Source: Vigna angularis (lineage: Eukaryota; Streptophyta; Magnoliopsida; Fabales; Fabaceae). Taken from it: a DNA stretch of 64,000 nt. Both the position numbers and the translations under genes were made by a program. The notes under the pieces were generated by a model. It was given only the letters and a program-made list of their open reading frames with translations, ran no database searches and was not told where the DNA came from. Shown piece after piece: positions 46,021 through 56,913 of this stretch. Within the stretch, counting starts at the first letter, position 1. Each line of letters opens with the position of its first letter. Where the stretch lies: NCBI RefSeq assembly GCF_016808095.1, contig NC_068980.1, positions 13,333,388-13,397,387 on the forward strand, written 5' to 3'.

Positions 46021-46416
46021 GGTTCCCCTCATAACAGACGTCTAAATGACTTTAGACGTCGGAGTGACGGGATCAGACGTCTAAATGGAGTCAAAAAGTG
46101 ACTTTTTAAATTTCTGGGTTGTGTATTTAGACGTCGGTTCCCCCATATAACAGACGTCTAAATGACTTTAGAAGTCGGTTCCCCCCATAACAGACGTCTA
46201 AATAGAAAAAAATTATTATTTTTTAACTTTTTCGTTTAGTTTTGGCGTCTATTCGAGGGAGCTGACGCATATAAGTATTTAGACGTCGGGCCCCGCCATA
46301 ACCGACATCTAAATAGTTCTTTTATTTACGAAAAATGACACCGGTCATTTTTTACGTTGGATATTCGAGGGTTACACGTCTAAAGGGTGACATTAAAGGT
46401 ATTTTCTACACTAGTG

Positions 46417-46889
46417 AATGCATTCTGGAAAGCTAAAATATTTTTTTAAAAAACCTAAAATAATTTTTTAAAAATATTTGCGAGTATTCAACGGATATAT
46501 GTGGGTTGAAAAAAATTTGCAAGTTTTTTTTATGTGGGTATCCAACAGGTAGCGAAGTAGGTAGCGGGTACAATTTTTTTATATGGATCAAGTAGTGGGT
46601 AGGCACTATCCGTGTCCGACCCGACCCGTTGTTATCCCTATCATAGATGTTTATGCTTCACATATAATCTTAGACATTTAACTTGAAATGAATTAAATAT
46701 TTTGTTGTTCCTAAATTTAAACTTGAAGTTAAGATTTATTTATATTCAAAATTTTAATACATTTTTTTGTCTTTAATATCTAAAAATAAATGGATATAAT
46801 AATTTTAATCCAACAATGTTAAATTTTTTCACATGTTAAAACAATATTCTAAGCTAGTATTTAAGTTGAAATGTGTCAAATAGTGTAGT
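46417..46889. other. AT-rich DNA with one GGGTCGG-type end
   Basis: At 46540-46640, GTGGGTAGGCACTATCC...CCGACCCGACCCGTTG resembles the end of a known class of hAT/MULE-like elements, but no partner end was found nearby. Confidence 0.35.
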
Positions 46890-47553
46890 TCTGTCAAAAT
46901 GGGTTGTAACCTGCGAGCCAACCCGGCCCACCACGGGTTTGAGCCAGGTTGGGTTTGAAAAAAATGTAATTTTTTATGCGAGCTAGTTTTCAACCCGGCT
47001 CACTTAAAACCTGGCTCATCCGGGTTGAACCCGTGGTGAGCCGGGTTGACTCACCAACCCACCTAATTTAATTAAATTATTTATTATTTTGTTTTCTATA
47101 GAGTTAGAATTTTTTTATTATATTGTAGATGGTGATAAGGAAGCAGATGTTTCAAGACAGAAAAATATTTTAGATTTATATATTCAAGACTCTAATATTA
47201 TAAATGGACAAGTGATACAGAAATTATCAATATTAAAAACTTATTTGTTTGGCTTTTGTACATGATTTTGGATTAAGTTTGGATTGTATGATATATTTTT
47301 TTTAATTGTTTTTGGAGTTTAACCTCATTTTAGTGTGAAATTTATTTAAATTTGAATTAAAAAAATTGCAATTTTTTTTATTTTAAGAAAAACTTATAAA
47401 TAAATGAGTGAATCAGCCTGTTTAATCCACCAACCCGTGGTGGATCGAGCCAGGTTCAAATTTTTTCAGCTTGTTAATATATGAGCCGGATTTGGTTGAC
47501 TCACTAAGTGACTAACCCGTGGTGGGTTGAGCCGGGTTACCCATTTTGACGGG
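46890..47553. mobile_element. hAT-like MITE, 664 bp
   Basis: Left end TCTGTCAAAATGGGTTGTAAC; right end, inverted, CCCGTCAAAATGGGTAACCC. Both continue with CCAACCCGGC/CCACCACGGGTT motifs. Flanks AGTGTAGT and AGTGTTGC match at 6 of 8 bases, suggesting an 8-bp hAT-type TSD. No transposase is present. Confidence 0.65.
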
Positions 47554-48094
47554 AGTGTTGCTCCTTCCACCACCACCACTTGCTCCCTCCACCACCCCAT
47601 TCCTGTTTTACCCCTCCCTTTATTTTCCCATTCTTATTTTACCCTTAGTAAATTTTTAAGATTAATATTTTTTAACCTCTCTCCATGTATGAAGCGGCAA
47701 CTCTTCTTCCTCTTTATCGTTCGTCCCTCATTGTTCTATTGTGCTCTTCTTCCTCTCGTTCTTTAATTGTGATAGAATTGTGGTGTGAGAGTATGGGGGA
47801 ATTTTAGTGCTTAGTAAGAGATTGCAAGTGGTAGTGAAAGCAATTGATCAGTCGTGCAAAGATCGGTGTGGTGGTAGTGTGGTGGTGCTTGAAGGTGCAG
47901 GGTGAAGATGTAGAGATTTGTCGTGGTGCATAATAAACCCTAAAAAAATAAATGTATCATCTTTAAACATGTGAGCATATGTAAGCGGATGTCAATATCC
48001 GTTTAAGGGAAAACGGATGTCGATATCCGTTTTTAATTGAAAATAATTAATTGAAAACTCGTTAGAAGGCCTACCTCTGTACCCCTTTAGTGTG

Positions 48095-48418
48095 GACCGG
48101 TGGGGAATGGAAATTTTGCCTATTGCATCTGATCCTCTATTGCCAATGAGTTCTTTGGGTTTTAGTTCATCTGCAATGCTCTAGGTTAATCCACTAAGCA
48201 CGTCCTTTAATTTGGCTAGTTCAGTTCCAGCACCAAAGCTTTTTTCAGGTTTGTTTAGCATCAACAATGGCTCTAAACAGTTCCATCGAGTGGTACATGA
48301 ACCAGATGCCAGGGAAAATGAGACTGCCTATATTAATAGCACGTTTCAAGATTTGGGATCATATGCTAATGTTCAAGGAACTTCAATTGCTATGGAAGAT
48401 GCAACTGCCCAAACTGAT
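48095..48418 (+). pseudogene. Unidentified gene fragment, split by the Athila element
   Basis: One frame reads MEILPIASDPLLPMSSLGFSS, a stop, then an open run with ASSVPAPKLFSGLFSINNGS and QDLGSYANVQGTSIAMEDATA, up to the Athila target site at 48414-48418. On the other side of the element the frame continues from 57518 to a stop near 57640. The composition is protein-like (balanced, no low complexity) but I do not recognise the family. It lies inside the TIR element, so it may be captured host coding sequence. Confidence 0.45.
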
Positions 48419-48893
48419 TGATAGGCTGTCGTTGAAGCTATCAAATTAATACTACTTTTCAAGGCAACTTCAGTATTGCCAAGTAGTATTCAAGAAGGTA
48501 GATAGGGCTAAAGTAACCCTGAGTCGTCTCCCAACGAACACGGAATTGCTTTTGAATATCTGACTCTTACGAATGCTATGCAATGCTTATGGATAAAAGT
48601 AATGTTTGGAGAATGTTTAAAGAACAAATAAGAAACTTAAAAACAGTTACGATGAAATAGGCTAATTCCACTGCTTTTCCAAGGTAGATTCGTCATCGGT
48701 TATTCACGGATAATTGTTCAATTGATTATTGTTTAAGTTTCAAATTAATTAAAGTACATTCTTAATTAATTTGAGGGCGATCATGCACTTAACCATAGTA
48801 AATTCTCAATCAAATGCAAAACATTTCTAGATTATTCACAATAAATTCAACCAAAGTACATTCTCAATCAAATTCTATTGTGTTTAATCATGG
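48419..48893 (-). repeat. 3' LTR of the Athila-like element, shortened
   Basis: It is collinear with 53289-53754 until TTTAATCATG, then the two diverge completely. The rest of the 1.54-kb LTR is absent here, so a deletion removed the part nearest the internal region. Confidence 0.85.
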
Positions 48894-49897
48894 GTTGTGT
48901 TTTTGGCTTGTGTTTACACTCAAAATACCCATGAAAGTAGACACCCTTGATATTTAGCAAGATTCTATTCACATACTTCAGAAAACATGCAATTATTGAT
49001 CATGAGGGTTTTTTAAGGTTTTATTGAGGCCAAGGCAAAGGTAGGGAATTTTCTTGGAATTTCTGAGTTTTTGAAATTGATATAGAAAGAGTAATGATAC
49101 TTGATTTCAAAAACAAATCTATTTCTTTCTCTTTTAAGGAAGATTTTTTTTTCTTTCTTCTTCTTTTCTTTTTTTTTTCTTGTTAAAACTCCAACTTTTC
49201 ATCTTCCTTTTTGCTTTTTTTTTATTTTGTGGGTGAGGTACTCACCCACACACTTATTCCTCACTTTACTTCTAACAGAATCCATTACTCCTTCTTCTTT
49301 CCTAAGGTAAAGAACATATGATTTTTCTTCTTTTCTCATTTGACAATGACTGGAAACAAGAAAAATAGGCTTAAGGTTCAAAGAGGGTTCCAATGGATTA
49401 ATGTTAGGACAAGTTTATTTGGCCAAGTAGCTAAAACAAGAAATGCCTCAATCATATCAAATCATGCATATTCATCTCAGATGCACAACATAGAATCAAG
49501 CTAACTATTACAGTATCAACGAAACATGGGCAAATCACACAAGAAAAATAGGTATGGCACATGGTGGTCCATCCTTAACATTAAGCCCAAAACTCACATG
49601 GTTTCAAATTTCTTTCTCAAAAGATTTAATCAGGAAATTCTCAAGTCAACTCAATCAGCAAATCATAAAAGCAATCCACTCATATCAACATGACTCATTT
49701 TTTTTTCTCTTGAATTCATGATCATTCCAGTTACTGATTCAAACTCTCGAATCCAATGCAAATATTTATTCAAAACAAACAAAATAGGGAACAAAATTAA
49801 TTGTTTCCCTACACCCGCACACTTAAACTATGCATTGTCCTCAATGTATGCCTTATATATAAAATGCAAAGAAAAAGTACGAGGGAACTTACCTCCT
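48894..49897. other. 3' internal noncoding region of the Athila-like element
   Basis: No coding frame. Read on the minus strand it contains CATTGAGGACAATGCATAG and GTGTGCGGGTGTAGGG near 49800-49840, the kind of sequence found after pol in Athila elements. The T-rich run at 49140-49225 creates a spurious Phe-rich frame. Confidence 0.6.
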
Positions 49898-51316
49898 TCA
49901 TGGTGGAAGGAATGCTAGTAGGACTTCTTTGGAAAAGTCATCCTGGATAGGAATGTTATCTTTTCCTTTTTCAATCCTACTAAGATGATCAACTACTACA
50001 TTATGTGACCTACTTCTGTCTTGAATAGGAGTCAACTTGTCCTTCTCGTTCTTGACCATTGTGATTCCATATTTCTTGGGAACCACATGTATAAGGTCCA
50101 CCCAAGTGCTGTAAGAATTTGAATATATAAGACCTGTTTGTAGCAACTTGGTGTCCTTTTTCTTTACAACCCCCATCAATTGAGGATTCAATCTTCCTTG
50201 AGGTTGTCTCACTAGTTTAGCATCCTCCTCCAAAAGTATTCTATGCATGCAAAAAGAAGGGCTAATACCAGGAATATCTGCTAAAGTCCAACGTATTGCT
50301 TTCTTATGGTCTTTGATAACTTGTAATAACTGTTTTTCCTGCTCATCAGTAAGCAATGCAGATATTATAACAGGGAGTTTCTCATCCCTCTCAAGATAAG
50401 CATATTTGAAATGGGATGGTAAAGGTTTTAACTCCAAAATGGGTGAATGTACCACAGATGGCAAAATTTTACTACCTAAGGTAATTTCAGCCACCTCAAC
50501 ATCACACTCAGACGCCACAGAGGTATCATCTATTAATACCGCGTCCTCAATATCACTTGCTTTACAGTTTCCTTTTTCGTCCAAAATTAAGTACGACATA
50601 TTTGAAAAAGAAAAATTGTTTACAACATCACTTGATAAGTCAATACAAAACAAAGAATGATCTTTAATCGGGTGCTTCCCAGCTTCCAACACGTTGAACC
50701 GCACCTTCTCGTCTCCTATCTCCATTGTCAATGATCCTGCATGCACATCTATCTTGGTTCGTGCTGTCATCATGAAGGGTCTTCCCAAGATAATAGTTGT
50801 TGGACTGATTCCTTCATCATCCTTCATGTCCAAGATATAGAAATCTGCAGGAAAAATTAATTTGTCTACTCGTACAAGGACATCCTCAAGCACACCTGCA
50901 GGATTAACTGTGCTACGGTTGGCCAGTTGAATGACCACACCAGTAGTCTTAAGAGGTCCCAGAGATAGAGAAGTAAACACTGATAAAGGCATTACATTTA
51001 TGGAAGCCCTTAAATCTAGCATGGCATTGTCAAACTTTGAATTTCCAATAACACAAGGAACAGAAAACATACCTGGATCCTTCCATTTTCGCGGTATTTC
51101 AATATGATTCTGAATCAAGCTTGACACATTTCTTCCCAAATTCACAACCTCATTATCCCTAAAACGCCTTCTATTTGTGCAAATTTCTTTCAAAAACTTG
51201 GCGTATTTAAGAATTTGCCTAACAGCATCTAACAAAGGAATATTAATCTCCACCTTCTTGAAAATATTTAAAATCTCTTGGCCTAATTCCTCCATTTTTT
51301 TATTTCTCGGCTTCAA
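49898..51316 (-). pseudogene. Athila protease-RT fusion with internal deletion
   Basis: A 472-codon open frame. Residues 84-200 are a retropepsin with LDLRASINVMPLS (position 101-110). Athila proteases normally have DLGAS here, so the glycine is replaced by Arg, probably inactivating it. IILGRPFMMTARTKID follows. From about 330, RT starts (AIRWTLADIPGISPSFCMHR and VRQPQGRLNPQLMGVVKKK). Near residue 430 (about 50025) RT jumps straight to the end of RNase H (NVVVDHLSRIEKG), so the YVDD site, most of RNase H and integrase are gone, yet the frame stays open to LLAFLPP. It cannot be functional. Upstream, a frame shift near 51330 separates it from gag. Confidence 0.85.
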
Positions 51317-51504
51317 CCGATTTGGATATGGAGGAGGTGGAGAATAAATGAAGAAGAATTTTTAGAAGAAGAGTTAGAGGATACTAACCTAGATTTATTA
51401 GTGGTAGTCTCAGGTGATGGTTCACGTGATCCTCCATTGTCATCAATTTGCGCTTCTTCTTTCTCCTTATCTTCATCGTCTTGGACTCCTTCAGGGCCTT
51501 CTAC

Positions 51505-52860
51505 CTACTTACCCGTTCTCAAAGTAATAGCACTTACATTTTGCGGGTTGATCACTGTTTGTGCAGGTAATTTATTTGACTCCTTAGTCTCTAACTTTTC
51601 CACCCTCTGAGTCAACTCTACAATTGATTTCTTGATTTCTGAATTTTGCTCAAGTATTGTTTTCATGAAATCTTGTAGTGAAATTTCAGGTTGAGGTTGT
51701 TGCCTTTGTTGAGGTGGAACATAAGGTTGTCTGTTTTGCTTATACCTATTGGAGGTTGAGTCATGATAATTTTGGTATGGTCTATTTCCTCCAATCATGT
51801 TTGCAGCAAAAACTTGAGATGAATTTTCCACAGTGGTTTCCACCAAGCTAGGACATTCATCAGTATAATGGTCAGTTGAAATGCAAATTCCACACTTCTT
51901 AGCAATTTGTGGAGTTGAGGTTTTAAACAAGCTTGCAATCTGATCGAGTTTGCTTTCTAGCTTATTTAATCTTTCATCTATCTTTTTCCCATCAACTGCA
52001 CCATTTTCAATTTCATCCATTCCCTTCAACAAAGTCACTGAATTTTCTCTTGTTCCATACTGTTGATTGTCTACTGCCTTCCTTTCTATTAGATCTATAC
52101 CATCTTCTGGTGACCTGTCTAAGAAAGATCCTCCGCTTGCAGCATCTGTCCATGACCTATCAATAAGACTTAAGCCTTCATAAAAGCTTAGAATAAAATC
52201 TTCCATTTGGAGTTCAGGGCATGAAGAACATAGTTTCTTGAGTCTTTCCCAATATTCACTAAGATTATCTCTATCTCTCTGTCTTATATCTTGAATTTCT
52301 CTGCGGATAGCTGATAATCTGGATGCAGGAAAATACTTCTCAAGAAAGAGTCTTTTAATAGTTTCCAAATTTGTAATCCGTGCAGAGAGATAATACCACC
52401 AATCTTGAGCTGCGCCTTGAAGAGTAAAAGGAAAAGCTCTCATTTTAAGGCTCTCTATTGTGATCCTGGGAGATCTAAAGTTTTCACACAACATGTGAAA
52501 TTGTCTCAAGTGCTTGTGTGGATTCTCCCTTGATAACCCATTGAACTTTGGTAAGGCATTTAACAGGTCAGGTCTCAACTCCCACTCCTCATTAGGATAT
52601 TCAATGTTACTTCGGATAGCTGTATTGTGGGAGGTGGCTAATTGTCTGATGGTTCTTTGTGCCATATTGTTTGGGTTAGGATCAGGTAAAGGATTGGATG
52701 GTATGTTTGTGATTGGAGATAATGAAGGTGGAATGACTTCAGATGTAGGAAGTGTTCCCTCAGTAGAACACCCAAATTTCAATCTTCTCCGCAGGTTACG
52801 CAAATTCCTTTCAACTTCCGGGTTAATTTGATAAAATTCTCCCAGGTTAGCTCTGGTCAT
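51505..52860 (-). pseudogene. Athila-like gag (open frame)
   Basis: 451 codons, intact from ATG 52860 (MTRANLGEFYQINPEVERNL). The retrotransposon gag core has LRQFHMLCENFRSPRI, RAFPFTLQGAAQDWWYYL and LFLEKYFPASRLSAIRREI. Near residue 333 is a zinc knuckle C-x2-C-x4-H-x4-C (CGICISTDHYTDEC), followed by a Gln/Pro-rich segment and a coiled-coil-like stretch (SEIKKSIVELTQRVEKLET). It ends at a TAG, after which the frame would continue toward protease with an acidic linker. This is the only gag in the window without internal stops. I call it a pseudogene because the rest of the element is deleted. Confidence 0.88.
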
Positions 52861-53266
52861 GCACTACGCAATCTGCTGGAAGTTGTTCCTCTGTTACTTC
52901 TCTTTTTCTTTTGTTCTTGCTTTAGATAAAGATTTCAAATAAGAGATAAGAGAGACTTGTTGGTCCACTCCCAGGAAAGAGAGGTGCGTCACAATGGACT
53001 ACTTAAGTACCAAGTCTTTCCTAACCAGAGTGTATTCAAACTAGCCTCAAGTATTTCTCAAGAGAAATTCTTAATAAAAAAACAAAACAAAGATTTTTTT
53101 TTTGCTAAACCAAGAATGACTAAAGACTACAAAATAACTCAAATTAAATTAAATTTATGTGCGTTAAATAAAAAATATAAAGACAAAAATAAATAAAAAA
53201 CTAAAAAAATAAAAAATAAAAGAAAAATCAAAATAAGAATCAAAATATTTAAAATACTAACCGTAT

Positions 53267-53284
53267 TCCCCGGCAGCGGCGCCA
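53267..53284 (-). promoter_or_regulatory. Primer binding site of the Athila-like element
   Basis: On the minus strand, TGGCGCCGCTGCCGGGGA lies 4 bases after the 5' LTR. It is one base different from TGGCGCCGTTGCCGGGGA, the tRNA-Asp-type site common in Athila elements. Confidence 0.85.
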
Positions 53285-53934
53285 AATTTGATAGGCTGTC
53301 GTTGAAGCTATCAAATTAATACTACTTTTCAAGGCAACTTCAGTATTGCCAAGTAGTATCCAAGAAGGTAGATAGGGCTAAAGTAACCCTGAGTCGTCTC
53401 CCAACGAACACGGAATTGCTTTTGAATATCTGACTCTTACGAATGCTATGCAATGCTTATGGATAAAAGTAATGTTTGGAGAATGCTTACAAATAAGAAA
53501 CTTAAAAACAATTAGATGAAATAGGCTAATTCCACTACTTTTCCAAGGTAGATTCGTCATCGGTTATTCACGGATAATTGTTCAATTGATTATTGTTAAG
53601 TTTCAAATTAATTAAAGTACATTCTTAATTAATTTGAGGGTGATCATGCACTTAACCAAAGTAAATTCTCAATCAAATGCAAAACCTTTCTAGATTATTC
53701 ACAATAAATTCAACCAAAGTACAGTCTCAATCAAATTCTATTGTGTTTAATCATGTCTATTCTTAAATCTCCTAACCAAATTAAAAGCTAATCAATCAAA
53801 GTAAATTCTCAATTGATTATAGTTGAAATTATTATTAATTAATCAAATTACATTCTCAATTGATAGTAAAAACCATTTAATCATATGAAAGTTCCTAAAT
53901 TAAATCAAAGTAGATTCTCAATTTAAACCTAGAA

Positions 53935-56614
53935 TGTAAGGGTCTGATAAATTATTAGGCCATTGGGCCTTACATGGGGTTAAATAGGCCCATCACTCTA
54001 AGGCTAACTAGACCTTAGGAAGGGTTCCTCAGATTTCTAACTTTCCTGAGCTCTTTTCTCTCTCTAAACTCTTGTGCCCTAAAGCTTTCTCTGCCTTCTC
54101 TCTAGATTTCCAACTCTCTGAACCGTAAGAATTCGAGATAGGCGCTACCCAAGCGTTCGCGGCATAGAGAGCTTCATTTCTACCGAACGTTTTCTCTGTT
54201 CCGACCGGTAAGTCATTTTTCCCTTTTTCATTCGCTGTCTTTGAGCCTAGGGCATGCAACGTTACTGGTTGCATGTCACCAGTGAAGTTTCCTTTTCATA
54301 CTCTCTATCAAATCAAGCTCTAAGAGTTGTTGATGTCACCACTTGGGTGGTTTATAGGGTGTGGTGGAATTTTCGTGGTGTGAGACACCATAAAGGAGTG
54401 TTCCTGTGAGCTTGGTAGTTCAACTTTGAGGTAAGGGGAGCTAGTTATTTTTGGTTGAAATTAATTTATGAGATATATGCATGTTGAATCCTGAATTGGT
54501 GTGTTGATTTAAATTGTTATGTACCTGTTGAGTATAAATTGGCTTGTGTTATGATGATGGAAAATTGTGCATGTAAAAATGTATTGGTGGTAAGTTGTTA
54601 TGATGGAATTGATTGCTGAAATATAGATGGGTTTAGTGAAGATAAAAGGAATGGAGTTTTCTGCATATTTAACATATCAGTACGGGTACTGTAAGAACTT
54701 TTGTTTGAGAAATATAAAAAAAGGAAGAAAAGGGTTTCGTGAGAATTAAAGTGATGTATAACCTTTAGGTAATTGGAGTCTAGGACACATAGTACCGTTT
54801 GCAGGATTTTATGAGAGTACGTTGTTGGTAGGATAGAGGAACCTTAAAAACCTGAGTTGGCACATCCCTGATCATAGAGCAGTCCTGGCCTGGTCCAATT
54901 AGTTGTGACTAGTCATATGTGCTGGCGTCGAAGGTGAGTTTGATGCGTTCAGACATTGGGTTCTTCTCCGATGACCAATTAGGCTATTGAGGCAGTCTTA
55001 GCAAGTGGATTGTGACTTGTTTGAGTCACCAAATTGGTCAGGATAGGTACAAAGTGTTAGAATTGGGTTTGGGGTCCTCTAGTTATTGAGTGTGATGTTT
55101 TGGAGTAGAAATTGAGTTGGTTTAGTACATCTAATTCCTATCCAAATGACTAATGCAATACTTTACTTTCATCTATAAACATGTTTCATATCAATATTAG
55201 TGTTACAGATTTTAAATTGTTCAATTGGATATGTCTAAGATGCACCAAAACCAGAAAAATCACGTTGCTACCAAAAATTGATAAGAATAATCGATTATCT
55301 CACTTGATAATCGATTATTCTAGTCAGAGAGTTGTATCCTCTTCAAAGCTCTCGCAAATAATCGATTATCACATATGATAATCGATTATTGTGGTCGGAA
55401 AATCATCCAGGACAGTTTTGGGTGGTTTTCAGGGCTCCGGATATCATTTTTGGACGTTCTTTAGGTCGTTTTAGGGGTTTTGGGCCTTTCCGGAACTGTT
55501 GGTGACAGTTTGAAAGTTATTTTCCTGGTCTAAGTATGAGTTTAAGGGGTTTTGTGTTGTTTATTGTGTCTTCTTGGACTATTATTGTCTGTTAATGTAC
55601 ATGGAATGGTTTCATGTGATTTTTGATGACTTATTAAGTTGTTTGTGGTCTTTTGAAGTACAATTAGTATTATATCTATGTTTGTATGCAATGTAAAAGT
55701 GAAAGTATGTGATTTTCAAAGTATGTTTGATGGACCTAATTCCATGGACCTCAAAGGGGGGTTACATGGTGGTGCCTCATGTGTTGATCCATAGTGAATT
55801 CTCTTGTTGAGATTGTGTATATGTTGATTATGGCAGAAAGTATATGATTACAAAGTGATGAAAGTATGATCGAAGTTGTAAATCAAGTTCCATTTGTGTA
55901 GGATCTCTTGGTGAGATCCTTAGTGTTTTAGAATGAAAGTAGGAGCTCAGTCTTGGGGGTCATTTTGAAACTCCAATGGCTAATCATACTCAAGTAGAGG
56001 GATTAATCCATGTGGTGAGGAGTAGCAGGAGGTCTTAGTCTTGGGGGCTTCCAGTATGCCTCAAGGCCCGGAACAGGCTAACCTCGTGAGTGTGGCAGGG
56101 TGGGGAACCCAAGTTTCATAAGTCACCACGAGTGCAGGACCCGCCATAACTCGACTATCATTCTAAAGTCCGGACGAGTCAAGTCTAGTTTATAACATGT
56201 TCTTGGTATGATTTAACTTGCTTGGCTTAAAGTATTTATTTGATGAATTGTTTGCTCTAATATAGTATGCTTGTTTGAAAAACTAGCTCACCCTTGCTTG
56301 TTTGTGTGCTTGTGGTATGTGTTTTCTTTTGCAATGATCATCCAATTGGATGTGAGCAGATGAAGAAGAGGTGTCTGTGGAGCAAGCGCTGGAAGACGGT
56401 GATGCTGCAGCTTAGTATGTTTAGTATCTCGATTAGTAGAACTATCTTGGTGAAAATTTTCCAGTGGTCCTTTATATTTAAGAGACCAAATCTGATCTTA
56501 TTTTGGATGACTGTATCTGATATAGTCTGTTTTATGCCTCTAACTATTTTCCAATATTATAACTGAATGACGTCTTCATTATATATGCATGTCGTATATT
56601 TTGGGGATGTCACA
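53935..56614 (+). mobile_element. Solo Tekay-like LTR nested in the Athila LTR, TAGAA TSD
   Basis: It begins TGTAAGGGTCTGATAAATTA and ends GGGGATGTCACA. It is bounded by perfect TAGAA duplications (53930-53934 and 56615-56619). At 2680 bp it is the best-bounded member of the LTR family also seen at 4554, 7063, 13452 and 60792. The conserved GGACGTTCTTTAGGTCGTTTT block is at 55449, and ATCATCCAATTGGATGTGAGCAG near 56338. Confidence 0.93.
55286..55390. repeat. Two perfect 34-nt palindromes inside the solo LTR
   Basis: AATAATCGATTATC, a 6-base loop and its perfect complement GATAATCGATTATT occur at 55286-55319 (loop TCACTT) and 55357-55390 (loop ACATAT). Each 14-base arm itself contains the palindrome AATCGATT. 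Confidence 0.95.
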
Positions 56615-56904
56615 TAGAAACCCTAAAACTCATATAATCAGTATGCATGTAGATTCAAACACATTATGATGCAAAAATATTTGCTTTTATCAAGATAGAG
56701 AGATGAAAGACATAGAGAGAACAACTTAAATCAATAACCAAAGTAAACAATTGCATTAACTCAATTTAACCTCAGAATCCATAATGGAATTACAACAGAA
56801 TAGTCCTAGATGCTTAGCTCTCCATGAATGGAGTTGAATACAAGATGAAATAAGAGAGAGAGAAGTATAAGAGAATGAATGAATTAAGTGAAATCCCTGG
56901 GTCT

Positions 56905-56913
56905 CTTTATATA
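56905..56913 (-). promoter_or_regulatory. TATA box of the Athila-like LTR
   Basis: TATATAAAG on the minus strand, in the context GCCCTATATAAAGAGACC, in the 5' part of the LTR. Confidence 0.7.

Larger units (their letters stand above)
44565..46416. mobile_element. CACTA-like element of the GACGTCGG family, left end unclear
   Basis: The right end, TTTTCTACACTAGTG at 46402-46416, is the inverse of the CACTAGTGxAGAAA end seen at 3383. The body has AGACGTCTAAA and GACGTCGGTTCCCCC repeats on both sides of a nested solo LTR. I did not find the left CACTA end. 44565 marks only the first repeat unit. Confidence 0.6.

Noticed and set aside
43330..46650. Idea of one large element bounded by GGGTAAC/GGGTCGG-type ends at about 43.35 and 46.6 kb
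   Set aside because: When compared in inverted orientation the two ends do not pair convincingly and no TSD was found.
49101..49310. Phe/Ser-rich frame resembling a membrane peptide
   Set aside because: It is a T-rich low-complexity tract in the noncoding 3' part of the Athila element.
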